DNA of 7,411 nucleotides from an uncultured Collinsella sp. (GCA_900556205.1 USNX01000055.1:1-7411); one strand, 5' to 3'. Shown: positions 1-5,681, counted from the first letter of the stretch. A program made the numbers and translations. The notes: generated by a model not told the origin, from the letters alone.

Positions 1-290
1 GGGATTCGCTGTGCTTGCAAACGGTCGCGTTGGCGTTGCTCCAAATGGGTCTCCGAAATCACGACGGGAATACCGGATAGCTCCACGAGGCTTGCCTGAA
101 CTCGCTTGAGGTCGGGTAGCGCCGCGTGCCATGCCATTCGCATCATCAAAAATGAGGCGCCACGATACGTTGCCTGCATGACTGTGATGGCGGGTCGTAG
201 CGTGGGATGAATTTTGTGCCGATCCGGCCAAGGGATAGCAGTTATCTCGAGGCCGAGGGTCTCCCATAGGTAATCAAGCTCATCATCCAT
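1..290 (-). CDS. Partial hypothetical protein, C-terminus beyond the left edge
   Basis: The minus strand is open from the window edge to position 431 with no stop. The chosen ATG (290-288) has GAGG four bases upstream. An ATG at 395 is an alternative start in the same frame. The 96 visible residues begin MDDELDYLWETLGLE and contain a hydrophobic strand-like segment (GIPVVIS) followed by the basic stretch EQRQRDRLQAQRI. From memory, the order of a short hydrophobic strand followed by a basic 'RDRLxxQRIP' segment resembles a family of uncharacterised proteins sometimes labelled MarR-like or winged-helix regulators. The DNA-binding part of such proteins would lie beyond the edge, so this is only a hint. 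Codons are less GC-biased than in the other genes here (ATA, CTA and TTG occur), which could mean recent transfer. Function unknown. Confidence 0.55.
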   Translation of the reverse strand, partial: MDDELDYLWETLGLEITAIPWPDRHKIHPTLRPAITVMQATYRGASFLMMRMAWHAALPDLKRVQASLVELSGIPVVISETHLEQRQRDRLQAQRI

Positions 291-462
291 GTCGCCTCGA
301 TATCCGCGCGATAATTGGTGTCCTGATTGTGTCACTATTGACGGCGACCAGGATGCAACAATCTGCCAACGGTAGCAATGGTGCGCTTGCGGCATTTTGC
401 CCCTAGCATGCGGTTTGGCTTCACAGGTCCTTCATGGGTCGGGGCAAATTGGCCGATTTTCA
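291..462. other. Intergenic stretch without a recognised gene
   Basis: This segment separates the leftward partial gene from the rightward tRNA operon and should hold the promoter of the leftward gene. I found no convincing -35/-10 pair for it. The leftward frame stays open to position 431, so part of the stretch could be coding if the ATG at 395 is the true start. I see no repeats or hairpins of note. Confidence 0.4.
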
Positions 463-510
463 AAAAAGTTAAAAATGGGGCTTGCGCCGCCGTAGAACTT
501 CCCGTATATT
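463..510 (+). promoter_or_regulatory. Promoter of the tRNA-Gln/tRNA-Glu operon
   Basis: TTGCGC at 482-487 (-35) and TATATT at 505-510 (-10) are separated by 17 bases, the ideal sigma-70 spacing. An A-rich stretch at about 463-476 lies directly upstream of the -35, as UP elements do in stable-RNA promoters. Transcription would start near 517, leaving a leader of about 38 bases before tRNA-Gln. The -35 departs from TTGACA, but position and spacing fit well. Confidence 0.6.
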
Positions 511-554
511 TCTTTCTTGCGCAAAGGCACAGCCGAGCGCAGCGATGCAGTCAT

Positions 555-628
555 TGGGATGTCGTCTAATGGCAGGACAGCGGATTCTGGTTCCGTCAAT
601 GGGGGTTCGACTCCCTCCATCCCAGCCA
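555..628 (+). tRNA. tRNA-Gln (anticodon CTG)
   Basis: A full cloverleaf can be drawn. The acceptor stem is TGGGATG (555-561) with CATCCCA (618-624), including the U1-A72 first pair typical of bacterial tRNA-Gln. The anticodon stem is GCGGA/TCCGT (580-584/592-596) around a seven-base loop, with anticodon CTG at 587-589, reading CAG. The T arm has a GGGGG/CCCTC stem around TTCGACT. The discriminator is G625 and CCA is encoded (626-628). It is first in a two-gene operon, 17 bases before tRNA-Glu. Confidence 0.96.
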
Positions 629-645
629 TTGCATTTGCTACATAT

Positions 646-722
646 GGCCCGTTCGTCTAGCGGTTTAGGACGCCGCCCTCTCAAGGCGGAGATCACCAGT
701 TCGAATCTGGTACGGGCTACCA
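646..722 (+). tRNA. tRNA-Glu (anticodon CTC)
   Basis: The acceptor stem is GGCCCGT (646-652) with ACGGGCT (712-718). The anticodon stem CCGCC/GGCGG encloses loop CTCTCAA (678-684), with anticodon CTC at 680-682, reading GAG. The T arm contains the standard TTCGAAT loop. The discriminator is A719 and CCA is encoded (720-722). Like its neighbour tRNA-Gln it has C at anticodon position 34 and so serves the G-ending codon, as expected in a GC-rich genome. A terminator follows 11 bases later. Confidence 0.96.
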
Positions 723-733
723 CAAAATGAACG

Positions 734-761
734 CCCGGGCCTCGCAAGAGACCCGGGTTTT
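734..761 (+). terminator. Rho-independent terminator of the tRNA operon
   Basis: CCCGGG (734-739) pairs with CCCGGG (752-757). Inside it, CTC/GAG closes a GCAA tetraloop after a single C-A mismatch, and four T residues follow directly (758-761). Its place 11 bases after tRNA-Glu supports a role in ending the tRNA transcript. Confidence 0.8.
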
Positions 762-817
762 GTGTATACACCGCATGTGTGGAATGAGCCGCGTTTCACC
801 TGGACCGAGGAGTTGCC

Positions 818-1735
818 ATGGACCTGCCCATCAGCCTACAAGACATTACGTATGCCGAGAATTACCTGGCGCAGGGAGACTTGGCCACGGCGACGCCGCT
901 GTTGGAGCGTCTGGTTGAGCTTGCCGAGGAGTATATCGATGCCGTGTGCAAGACGGAGGAGAACCGCCAGTACTTTAGCTTCGATAGCAAGTTTGAGCGT
1001 CTGGCCTACCGTCGCGTGGAAAAGGACCCGCGCGAGTTGGTGCAGGTCGAGGTGCCCTTTGATCGTCTGTATTCCGACATGGCGTTTGCCTACATTCGCC
1101 AGCAGGATTATGTGAGTGCTCGCAATGCCTTGATGCAGGCCGTGCGCTGGGACCCCATGAACTGCAACTACCGCCTGGATTTGGCCGAGCTGTTCCGCGC
1201 TCTCGAGGACAAGCAGGAGTGGGCTTCGCTTTCGTTTTCGGTGCTGGAGCGTGCGAGCGACGGTAAGTGCGCCGCCCGCGCCTACGCCAACTTGGGTCAG
1301 TACTTTTTGGAGCCCGAGACCGAGAACGTCTCGGCGGCCGTGGGTTGCGCACGTCTGGCGTTGCGCTTAGCGCCCGGCGATTCGCATACGACGCGCCTGC
1401 TCAACAAGATTCATGCTGCCTATCCCGATGCCGCCGACGAGAGCGACGAGCACGTGATGGGCGAGCTGGCGTTGCAGGGCGTACCGACCTCGCCTTCGGC
1501 CGAAATTGCCATTTGCCTCATCATGTGTGCGACCGACGCCGCGAGCGACGGCGACAAGCTGGAGGCTACGCGCCTGACGGTTCGTGCCCGTGACCTGGTG
1601 GGCGAGGAGGCATGCGCGGCGATTATTAAGCTGGTGCGTGAGAGCGATGCCGAGCTCAACGCCGAGCGCAAGGCTAAGCGCGCAGGCGCCGACAAGGGAG
1701 CCGACGGTGTCAAGGAGGCCGGCGATGCCCAGTAA
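818..1735 (+). CDS. TPR-repeat protein of unknown function
   Basis: This 305-residue protein is mostly helical. Three regions have the spacing and residue pattern of tetratricopeptide repeats: about residues 12-40 (AENYLAQGDLATATPLLERL), 84-118 (MAFAYIRQQDYVSARNALMQ, ending in WDPMN) and 153-186 (AYANLGQYFLE ... RLALRLAPGD). TPR domains normally mediate protein-protein contacts. There is no signal peptide or membrane segment, so it is probably cytoplasmic. The tail after about residue 278 is charged and low in complexity (Lys, Ala, Asp, Gly). The ATG at 818 has a GAGGAG ribosome-binding site six bases upstream. Its stop overlaps the smpB start by 11 bases, which suggests translational coupling and perhaps a related role, but no specific function can be read from the sequence. 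Confidence 0.88.
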   Translation: MDLPISLQDITYAENYLAQGDLATATPLLERLVELAEEYIDAVCKTEENRQYFSFDSKFERLAYRRVEKDPRELVQVEVPFDRLYSDMAFAYIRQQDYVSARNALMQAVRWDPMNCNYRLDLAELFRALEDKQEWASLSFSVLERASDGKCAARAYANLGQYFLEPETENVSAAVGCARLALRLAPGDSHTTRLLNKIHAAYPDAADESDEHVMGELALQGVPTSPSAEIAICLIMCATDAASDGDKLEATRLTVRARDLVGEEACAAIIKLVRESDAELNAERKAKRAGADKGADGVKEAGDAQ

Positions 1736-2195
1736 GCGCGAACGCAAGCTCATTTCCAAGAATCGCTCGGCGCATCACGAGTACTTTATCGACGAGACGT
1801 TCGAATGCGGCATTGAACTGAGCGGTACCGAGGTCAAGTCGATTCGCGAGCGCGCCTGTCAGATCACTGACACCTTTGCGCTGATTCGCGGCGGCGAATG
1901 CTGGTTGGTGGGCCTGCATATTCACCCTTACAGCCACGGTGGTGTGTGGAACCGTGACCCCGATCGCCGGCGTCGTCTGCTGCTGCATCGCAAGGAGATT
2001 GATTTTCTCGATGGTAAGCTGCGCAATCGCGGTTATGCGTTGGTGCCGCTGGAGCTCTACTTTAATACCGACGGCCGCGTAAAGCTGCTGCTGGGCCTGG
2101 GTCGCGGCAAGAAGCTCTACGACAAACGCGAGGACATGGCCAAGCGCGACGTTCAGCGCGAGATCGATCGTGCGCTTAAGGAGCGTAATCGCTAG
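1725..2195 (+). CDS. smpB: SsrA (tmRNA)-binding protein SmpB
   Basis: SmpB binds the tRNA-like part of tmRNA and brings it to stalled ribosomes for trans-translation. The 156-residue product has the family's usual length and motifs: KLISKNRSAHHEYFI near the N-terminus, the core ELSGTEVKSIRE, IHPYSHGG around residue 70, the LLLHRKEI segment, and the basic C-terminal tail YDKREDMAKRDVQREIDRAL, which in characterised SmpB enters the ribosomal decoding site and mRNA channel. The frame extends upstream to 1584, but ATG 1725 is chosen because AGGAGG (1713-1718) sits six bases before it and homologues begin at this point. It overlaps the end of the TPR gene by 11 bases. The tmRNA gene itself is not visible in this window. 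Confidence 0.96.
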   Translation: MPSKRERKLISKNRSAHHEYFIDETFECGIELSGTEVKSIRERACQITDTFALIRGGECWLVGLHIHPYSHGGVWNRDPDRRRRLLLHRKEIDFLDGKLRNRGYALVPLELYFNTDGRVKLLLGLGRGKKLYDKREDMAKRDVQREIDRALKERNR

Positions 2196-2209
2196 GCACA
2201 TGACTTGCG

Positions 2210-2242
2210 GGGAGGTGGCCTACTGCGATTGTCCCGCCTCCC
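2210..2242 (+). other. Hairpin just after smpB
   Basis: GGGAGGTGG (2210-2218) can pair with CCGCCTCCC (2234-2242), nine pairs including one G-T, across a 15-base loop. It starts 15 bases after the smpB stop. No proper T-run follows (TAACTGTTTT), so it is a poor terminator by itself. It may stabilise the 3' end or assist the better terminator at 2268. Confidence 0.4.
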
Positions 2243-2267
2243 TAACTGTTTTGACACATGCGTCTCA

Positions 2268-2300
2268 AAGGCGGCGTCCGTTATGGGCGTCGCCTTTTTT
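2268..2300 (+). terminator. Rho-independent terminator after the TPR-smpB unit
   Basis: AAGGCGGCG (2268-2276) pairs with CGTCGCCTT (2288-2296), nine pairs with one G-T, over an 11-base loop. It runs into six T residues (2295-2300). It separates the TPR-smpB transcript from the flavin reductase gene. Confidence 0.85.
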
Positions 2301-2351
2301 GTGGGTACATACATCCATGAGGTTCAATCCCGGGTTAGGGGAGTGGTCGTT

Positions 2352-2855
2352 ATGGACAAAACTGCGTTCTTTACGATGCCGAGTGGCCTGTATGTGGTGA
2401 GTGCTGCGGCCGACGGGCTGCGTGCCGGCTGCGTCATCAACACGGCGGTGCAGGTGACGTCCACGCCGCCGCGCATCTCGGTTGCCGTGAATAAGGAAAA
2501 TGTCACGTCTGGTGTTATCTTGTCTGCCAAGGCCTTTGCGCTGACCGTGATCGATCAGACGGCCGATATGCTCTACATTGGCAACTTTGGATTCCGTACT
2601 AGCAGCGACTATGACAAATTTGCCAAGTACGAGACGCGCGAGACCGCGCTGGGCATGCCCTATGTTCCCGAGCATGCGGCGGCCTTGTTTAGCTGCCGTT
2701 TGATTGACACTGTTGACGTGGGCACGCATCTACTGTTTATCGGCGAGGTCGAGGATGCCGAGCGCCTGAGCGACGAGACGCCGCTCACCTACGATTACTA
2801 CCATAAGGTCCTGAAGGGCAAGACGCCTCCGAAGGCGTCCTCGTATCAAGGCTAG
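2352..2855 (+). CDS. Flavin reductase-like FMN-binding protein (Hrb-type flavin domain)
   Basis: The 167-residue product belongs to the flavin reductase-like, FMN-binding split-barrel family. Visible hallmarks are the N-terminal MPSGLYVVSA strand, the INTAVQVTSTPPRISVAVNKEN segment typical of the flavin site, the FALTV strand with the following GNFGFRTSSDYDKF, and the C-terminal end PLTYDYYHKVLKGKTPPKAS. In high molecular weight rubredoxin (Hrb) of acetogens this same ending leads directly into a fused rubredoxin domain. Here the protein stops, and a separate rubredoxin gene starts 88 bases later. It probably moves electrons from NAD(P)H through FMN to rubredoxin and on to a flavodiiron protein (inference). 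The frame is open back to 2205, but ATG 2352 is preferred because it follows GGGGAG (2338-2343) and begins the conserved fold. Confidence 0.88.
   Translation: MDKTAFFTMPSGLYVVSAAADGLRAGCVINTAVQVTSTPPRISVAVNKENVTSGVILSAKAFALTVIDQTADMLYIGNFGFRTSSDYDKFAKYETRETALGMPYVPEHAAALFSCRLIDTVDVGTHLLFIGEVEDAERLSDETPLTYDYYHKVLKGKTPPKASSYQG
2822..2839 (+). other. Short perfect hairpin inside the 3' end of the flavin reductase gene
   Basis: GACGCCT (2822-2828) and AGGCGTC (2833-2839) form a seven-pair stem with a CCGA tetraloop, 16 bases before the flavin reductase stop. No T-run follows directly, so it is not a standard terminator. It may simply reflect codon choice, or it may protect or pause the transcript. 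Confidence 0.35.
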
Positions 2856-2869
2856 AAATGTTTTAAAAA

Positions 2870-2912
2870 TACTTGCATTATATTATTGAGAATATATACT
2901 AATAAGCAAGTA
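2870..2912 (+). promoter_or_regulatory. AT-rich promoter of the rubredoxin gene with inverted repeats
   Basis: TTGCAT (2873-2878) and TATACT (2895-2900), 16 bases apart, are good sigma-70 elements in a markedly AT-rich patch. Two dyads overlap it. TACTTGC (2870-2876) and GCAAGTA (2906-2912) are a perfect outer inverted repeat. TATATT and AATATA flank ATTGAG inside the spacer and are not concentric with the outer pair. The inner segment TATTGAGAATA resembles a Fur half-site, which would suit an iron protein, but that is a guess. Transcription would start near 2907, giving a leader of about 37 bases. Confidence 0.6.
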
Positions 2913-2943
2913 CACCAGCAGTCACGTTCGAGAGGAGAACATC

Positions 2944-3087
2944 ATGGCTGAGGAAAAGAAGACGTATAAGTTCGTGTGCATCGTTTGCGGTTATGAGGTT
3001 GAGGTCGACACGCCCGAGCTGCCCGAGGATTACGTGTGCCCGGTCTGCGGCGTCGGTCCCGATCAGTTTGAGCTCGTCGAGGAGTAG
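2944..3087 (+). CDS. Small rubredoxin with a shortened loop
   Basis: The 47-residue protein carries the two metal knuckles of rubredoxin, CIVCGY (C12, C15) and CPVCGVG (C32, C35), with the family signature [18 protein letters not shown]. Four cysteines would bind one iron for single-electron transfer in the cytoplasm. Typical rubredoxins have 52-54 residues with about 29 residues between the second and third cysteines. Here there are only 16, so the DPxxGDPxxGIxPGT loop is missing and the protein is intermediate between rubredoxin and the short rubrerythrin-type domain. AGAGGAG (2931-2937) lies six bases before the ATG. Its upstream neighbour is the flavin reductase-like gene, its likely electron donor. 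It is too short for most gene-length cut-offs. Confidence 0.93.
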   Translation: MAEEKKTYKFVCIVCGYEVEVDTPELPEDYVCPVCGVGPDQFELVEE

Positions 3088-3127
3088 CTCGCAGACACAC
3101 GACTTGCAGCAACACATAGCTCTGTCC

Positions 3128-3163
3128 AAGGGCCCCGGTCGGATATCCCGGCCGGGGCCCTTT
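3128..3163 (+). terminator. Strong rho-independent terminator after rubredoxin
   Basis: A 15-pair stem (3128-3142 with 3148-3162, one G-T pair) surrounds the loop ATATC. It has a GGGCCCCGG/CCGGGGCCC core and an A-T base. The stem ends in TTT, then CCC, so the T-run is short but the stem is very stable. It lies 40 bases after the rubredoxin stop. Confidence 0.8.
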
Positions 3164-3181
3164 CCCTCCGTCCCCAAGGGA

Positions 3182-3216
3182 TCACGACTGCTGTTAGCCG
3201 ATCCTGTCCGTCGTGA
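3182..3216. other. Imperfect inverted repeat before the first hairpin array
   Basis: TCACGAC (3182-3188) and GTCGTGA (3210-3216) form a seven-pair stem around 21 bases. GGA/TCC could extend it by three pairs past a bulged G at 3217. It does not match the arm motif of the array that begins at 3223, and its role is unclear. Confidence 0.3.
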
Positions 3217-3222
3217 GTCCGG

Positions 3223-3299
3223 CCGACCTTTTGTCTCAATCTGTAACATCTAACGGCTCAAAACGGGTCTTCCTGTTACAGATTGAGACAAAAGGTTGG
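3223..3299 (+). repeat. Hairpin unit 1
   Basis: This is the longest stem of the set. Bases 3223-3248 pair with 3274-3299, 26 pairs with one G-T, around loop 3249-3273. The core arms carry the A variant (TCTCAATC/GATTGAGA). The last nine loop bases (GGGTCTTCC) are identical to those of unit 7 in the other array. Confidence 0.93.
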
Positions 3300-3310
3300 A
3301 GCTGAAGAAA

Positions 3311-3369
3311 TGTCTCGATCTGTAACATCTAGAAGTGGAAATTGGGCCCACTTGTTACATATCGAGACA
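3311..3369 (+). repeat. Hairpin unit 2
   Basis: Bases 3311-3327 pair with 3353-3369 around loop 3328-3352. The arms carry the G variant. There is one true mismatch, C3320 opposite T3360, the only non-pairing arm position in all seven units. Inside the loop AGTGG can pair with CCACT. Confidence 0.93.
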
Positions 3370-3392
3370 AACCAAAACCGTCCGGCAGAAGA

Positions 3393-3447
3393 TCTCAATC
3401 TGTAACATCTAGCAGTCAAAACGGGGTCTACGTGTTACAGATTGAGA
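3393..3447 (+). repeat. Hairpin unit 3
   Basis: Fifteen perfect pairs (3393-3407 with 3433-3447) carry the A variant, with loop 3408-3432. TAG near the start of the loop can pair with CTA near its end, extending the stem past a two-base internal loop. The central AAAA lies close to the dyad axis. Confidence 0.93.
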
Positions 3448-3472
3448 CAAACGGAGCTGTCCCTCGGAATGA

Positions 3473-3527
3473 TCTCGATCTGTAACATCTAGACATCAAA
3501 AGCGTGTCTATCTGTTACAGATCGAGA
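3473..3527 (+). repeat. Hairpin unit 4
   Basis: Fifteen perfect pairs (3473-3487 with 3513-3527) carry the G variant, with loop 3488-3512. The loop contains a second stem, TAGACA with TGTCTA. It is the unit closest to the Nramp stop codon on the opposite strand. Confidence 0.93.
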
Positions 3528-3555
3528 CGTTTGCCTGGGTAGGTGCCCCGCCCCA

Positions 3556-4812
3556 TTACATCCCTGTCAGCAACACGACATCGAGAATCGTCACGATGGC
3601 ACCGATCCCCACGAGCAACGCGTTGAGCGGGCGCGAGTTGGCGTATTTGCCCATGACGCGGGGCGAACTGGTGAGTCGTATGAGCACAAAGACCGTAATC
3701 GGCAGCTGAAGCGACAGCAGCGCCTGACTCCAAATGAGACCCTCAAAAGGATTCGGGACGACCAGGCACGCCGCCACTGCGCCGACGAAACAGGCCGCCA
3801 CCCCGATCGAGGAATGTCGGTCGTGGATGTCGTATTCCTCGTCGAACATGCCCGCGGTGATGGTGCCCGCCGCCATGCCCGCCGTCACGCTACTCGATAT
3901 GCCCGCAAACAGCAGTGCCACCGCAAAGATGATTGAGCTTGCCGGGCCCAGAATGGGGGAGAGCGTGGCCGCTGCGACGGCGAGGTCGTCTACGACAATG
4001 CCGTGCGCAAAGAAGGTCGTTGCGGCCAGGATGACCATGGCCGAGTTGATTGCCCAGCCCACGCCCATCGAAAAGAGCGTGTCGAAGAGCTCGTAGCGCA
4101 GACGTTCTTCGATAACTCGCTCGCCTTGGCCTTCGAAGTGCATGGATTGGATGACTTCGGAGTGCAGGAAGAGGTTGTGGGGCATAACGACCGCGCCTAG
4201 GACGCTTACGATAATCGCGGCCGAGCCGGTGGGCATACTGGGTGTGATCCAGCTTGTGGCGGCTTGCGGCCAGTCGACCTTGACTAGTGCAAGCTCGGCT
4301 AAAAACGAGAGTCCCACCACGCCCACGAAGGCGATGATCCATCGCTCGGCGCGTTTGTAGGAGCTTGTCATGAGCATGGCAACCGATACTGCCGCGACGA
4401 TGATGCAGCCGGCGCGTACGGGCAGGCCAAAGAGCATTTGAAGCGCGATCGCACCGCCCAGGACTTCGGCCATGGCGGTGGCGATGGTCGCGAGATAGGC
4501 ACTGGCGAGCACCGTGCGCCCAACGAAGCGGGGGAGATAACGTGTCGTGGCCTCGGCAAGACACATGCCCGTGGCGATGCCCAGGTGTGCCGCGTTGTGC
4601 TGCAACACGATGAGCATAATCGTCGACAGCGTGACGATCCACAGCAGCGCGTAGCCAAACTGCGAGCCCGCGGCCATATTGGAGGCCCAATTGCCCGGGT
4701 CGATAAAGCCGACGGTGACGAGCAGCCCGGGGCCGATATGCCGTGCGATGTCGAGTCCTCCGTGGCCACCGGTGCGCGGGGAGCCAAAGTGATGTTTGAG
4801 ATGGTTGAGCAT
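3556..4812 (-). CDS. mntH: Nramp-family divalent metal (Mn2+/Fe2+) transporter
   Basis: This 418-residue membrane protein imports divalent metal, normally Mn2+ and also Fe2+, driven by protons. The two metal-site motifs are intact: DPGN at residues 38-41 in the first membrane helix, and A207-V-V-M210-P-H212 followed by LHS in the sixth. The conserved methionine marks a transition-metal transporter rather than the Mg2+-transporting NRMT branch, which lacks it. About eleven hydrophobic segments are visible, e.g. residues 53-70, 140-153, 159-177, 199-212, 250-270, 292-311 and 336-353. The start at 4812 has AGGA seven bases upstream. gpmA lies 75 bases upstream on the same strand with no terminator between, so co-transcription is possible. 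Just beyond the stop lies hairpin array 1. Confidence 0.94.
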   Translation of the reverse strand: MLNHLKHHFGSPRTGGHGGLDIARHIGPGLLVTVGFIDPGNWASNMAAGSQFGYALLWIVTLSTIMLIVLQHNAAHLGIATGMCLAEATTRYLPRFVGRTVLASAYLATIATAMAEVLGGAIALQMLFGLPVRAGCIIVAAVSVAMLMTSSYKRAERWIIAFVGVVGLSFLAELALVKVDWPQAATSWITPSMPTGSAAIIVSVLGAVVMPHNLFLHSEVIQSMHFEGQGERVIEERLRYELFDTLFSMGVGWAINSAMVILAATTFFAHGIVVDDLAVAAATLSPILGPASSIIFAVALLFAGISSSVTAGMAAGTITAGMFDEEYDIHDRHSSIGVAACFVGAVAACLVVPNPFEGLIWSQALLSLQLPITVFVLIRLTSSPRVMGKYANSRPLNALLVGIGAIVTILDVVLLTGM

Positions 4813-4855
4813 GGCTGGTTCCTACGTTGGGGTGGCGTGGCGCTGCACTTGGGTT

Positions 4856-4869
4856 GCGCGGCGCCGCGC
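4856..4869. other. GC-only palindrome between gpmA and the Nramp gene
   Basis: A 14-base perfect palindrome made only of G and C (GCGCGGCGCCGCGC) lies in the 75-base gap, 18 bases after the gpmA stop in the direction of transcription. No T-run follows on the minus strand, so a normal terminator is unlikely. It could form a small hairpin that alters the gpmA-to-Nramp transcript ratio. Confidence 0.45.
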
Positions 4870-4887
4870 CCTGGGTTTAGGTTGGGG

Positions 4888-5661
4888 TTACTTGCGCGCC
4901 TTACCCTGATTGGCAACGGCATCGATCTTGGCGGCGATGGTTGCCGGGTCGCCGATGTAGCGCTTGTCGAGGACGTTGAACCCGGTATCGAAGGTGTAGA
5001 CGAGCGGCACGCCGGTGGGGATGTTGACCTTGAGGATTTCCTCGGGCGTGAGGTGCTCGAACTTCATGACGAGCGAGCGCAGAGAGTTGCCGTGTGCGGC
5101 GATGAGTGCGCGTTTGCCGGCGAGCATCTGGGGGCGAATCTCGTCTTCGAAATAAGGCCAGGCGCGAGCGATCGTATCCTTAAGGCACTCGGTATAGGGC
5201 AGCTGGTCGGGCGCGACATCGCGGTATTGCTCCTGGGTGTGGGGGTCGCGCTCGTCTCCTGGCTCGAGCGCCGGCGGGCAGATGTCGAAGGAGCGGCGCC
5301 AGATGAGCACCTGCTCGTCTCCGTGCTCCGCCGCGGCATCGGCCTTGTTGAGACCTTGCAGTGCGCCATAGTGGCGCTCGTTGAGCTTCCAGGATTTGAT
5401 GACGGGCAGCCATTCGCGGTCCATCTGGCTGAGCACGATGTTGAGGGTGTGGATCGCGCGCTTGAGGCGCGAAGTGTAGCAGATGTCAAAGTCGAAACCG
5501 GCTTCTTTGAGGGCGCGGCCGCCTGCCGCCGCCTCTTCGCGACCCGTGTCGGTGAGCTCGACATCGGTCCAGCCGGTGAACAGGTTGAGTTTGTTCCACT
5601 CCGACTCTCCGTGGCGGATAAGGACGAGCTGCATCGTCTGCCGGTCTGTCTGGTTTGCCAT
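4888..5661 (-). CDS. gpmA: 2,3-bisphosphoglycerate-dependent phosphoglycerate mutase
   Basis: This 257-residue cytoplasmic enzyme interconverts 3- and 2-phosphoglycerate in glycolysis and gluconeogenesis. Catalytic residues are all present: H17 in LIRHGESEWN (the phosphorylated histidine), R68 in SRLKRA, E95 in NERHYGALQG, and H190 in AAHGNSLRSL. They are shifted by exactly +6 from the E. coli GpmA numbers (11, 62, 89, 184). The C-terminal IPTGVPLVYTFD is typical. ATG 5661 is chosen because AAGGAGG lies five bases before it. The frame could extend nine residues further (to 5688), but without a ribosome-binding site. This family does not need Mn2+, unlike the cofactor-independent enzyme, so the neighbouring Nramp gene is not explained by a metal requirement of GpmA. 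Confidence 0.97.
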   Translation of the reverse strand: MANQTDRQTMQLVLIRHGESEWNKLNLFTGWTDVELTDTGREEAAAGGRALKEAGFDFDICYTSRLKRAIHTLNIVLSQMDREWLPVIKSWKLNERHYGALQGLNKADAAAEHGDEQVLIWRRSFDICPPALEPGDERDPHTQEQYRDVAPDQLPYTECLKDTIARAWPYFEDEIRPQMLAGKRALIAAHGNSLRSLVMKFEHLTPEEILKVNIPTGVPLVYTFDTGFNVLDKRYIGDPATIAAKIDAVANQGKARK

Positions 5662-5681
5662 AGGGGCCTCCTTAATGTGGC

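Larger units (their letters stand above)
3223..3527 (+). repeat. Array 1: four palindromic repeat units, 80-base period
   Basis: Four hairpins are centred at 3261, 3340, 3420 and 3500. Each consists of TCTC(A/G)ATCTGTAACA, a 25-base loop, then the reverse complement of the arm. Gaps between units are 24, 25 and 25 bases, so the 15-base motif recurs every 40 bases (once 39) in alternating orientation. The fourth arm-base variant alternates A, G, A, G along the array, and the partner arm matches each time. The array fills the space between the convergent rubredoxin and Nramp genes, beginning 60 bases after the rubredoxin terminator and ending 28 bases from the Nramp stop. Nramp has no other visible terminator, so unit 4 may act as one. 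No coding potential is apparent, and I do not recognise the family. Confidence 0.95.

Noticed and set aside
378..771. Several short open frames on both strands around the tRNA genes
   Set aside because: They run through the tRNA genes and terminator, have no ribosome-binding sites, and encode no recognisable product.
2251..2256. TTGACA as a -35 for the flavin reductase gene
   Set aside because: No -10-like sequence lies 16-18 bases downstream, and the next elements belong to the smpB terminator.
2196..2351. tmRNA gene next to smpB
   Set aside because: The 156-base gap is too short for tmRNA, and it contains only a hairpin, a terminator and the flavin reductase leader, with no tRNA-like ends.
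3223..3527. CRISPR array
   Set aside because: Spacing is regular, but successive repeats are inverted and not direct, the spacers resemble one another, and no cas gene is present.
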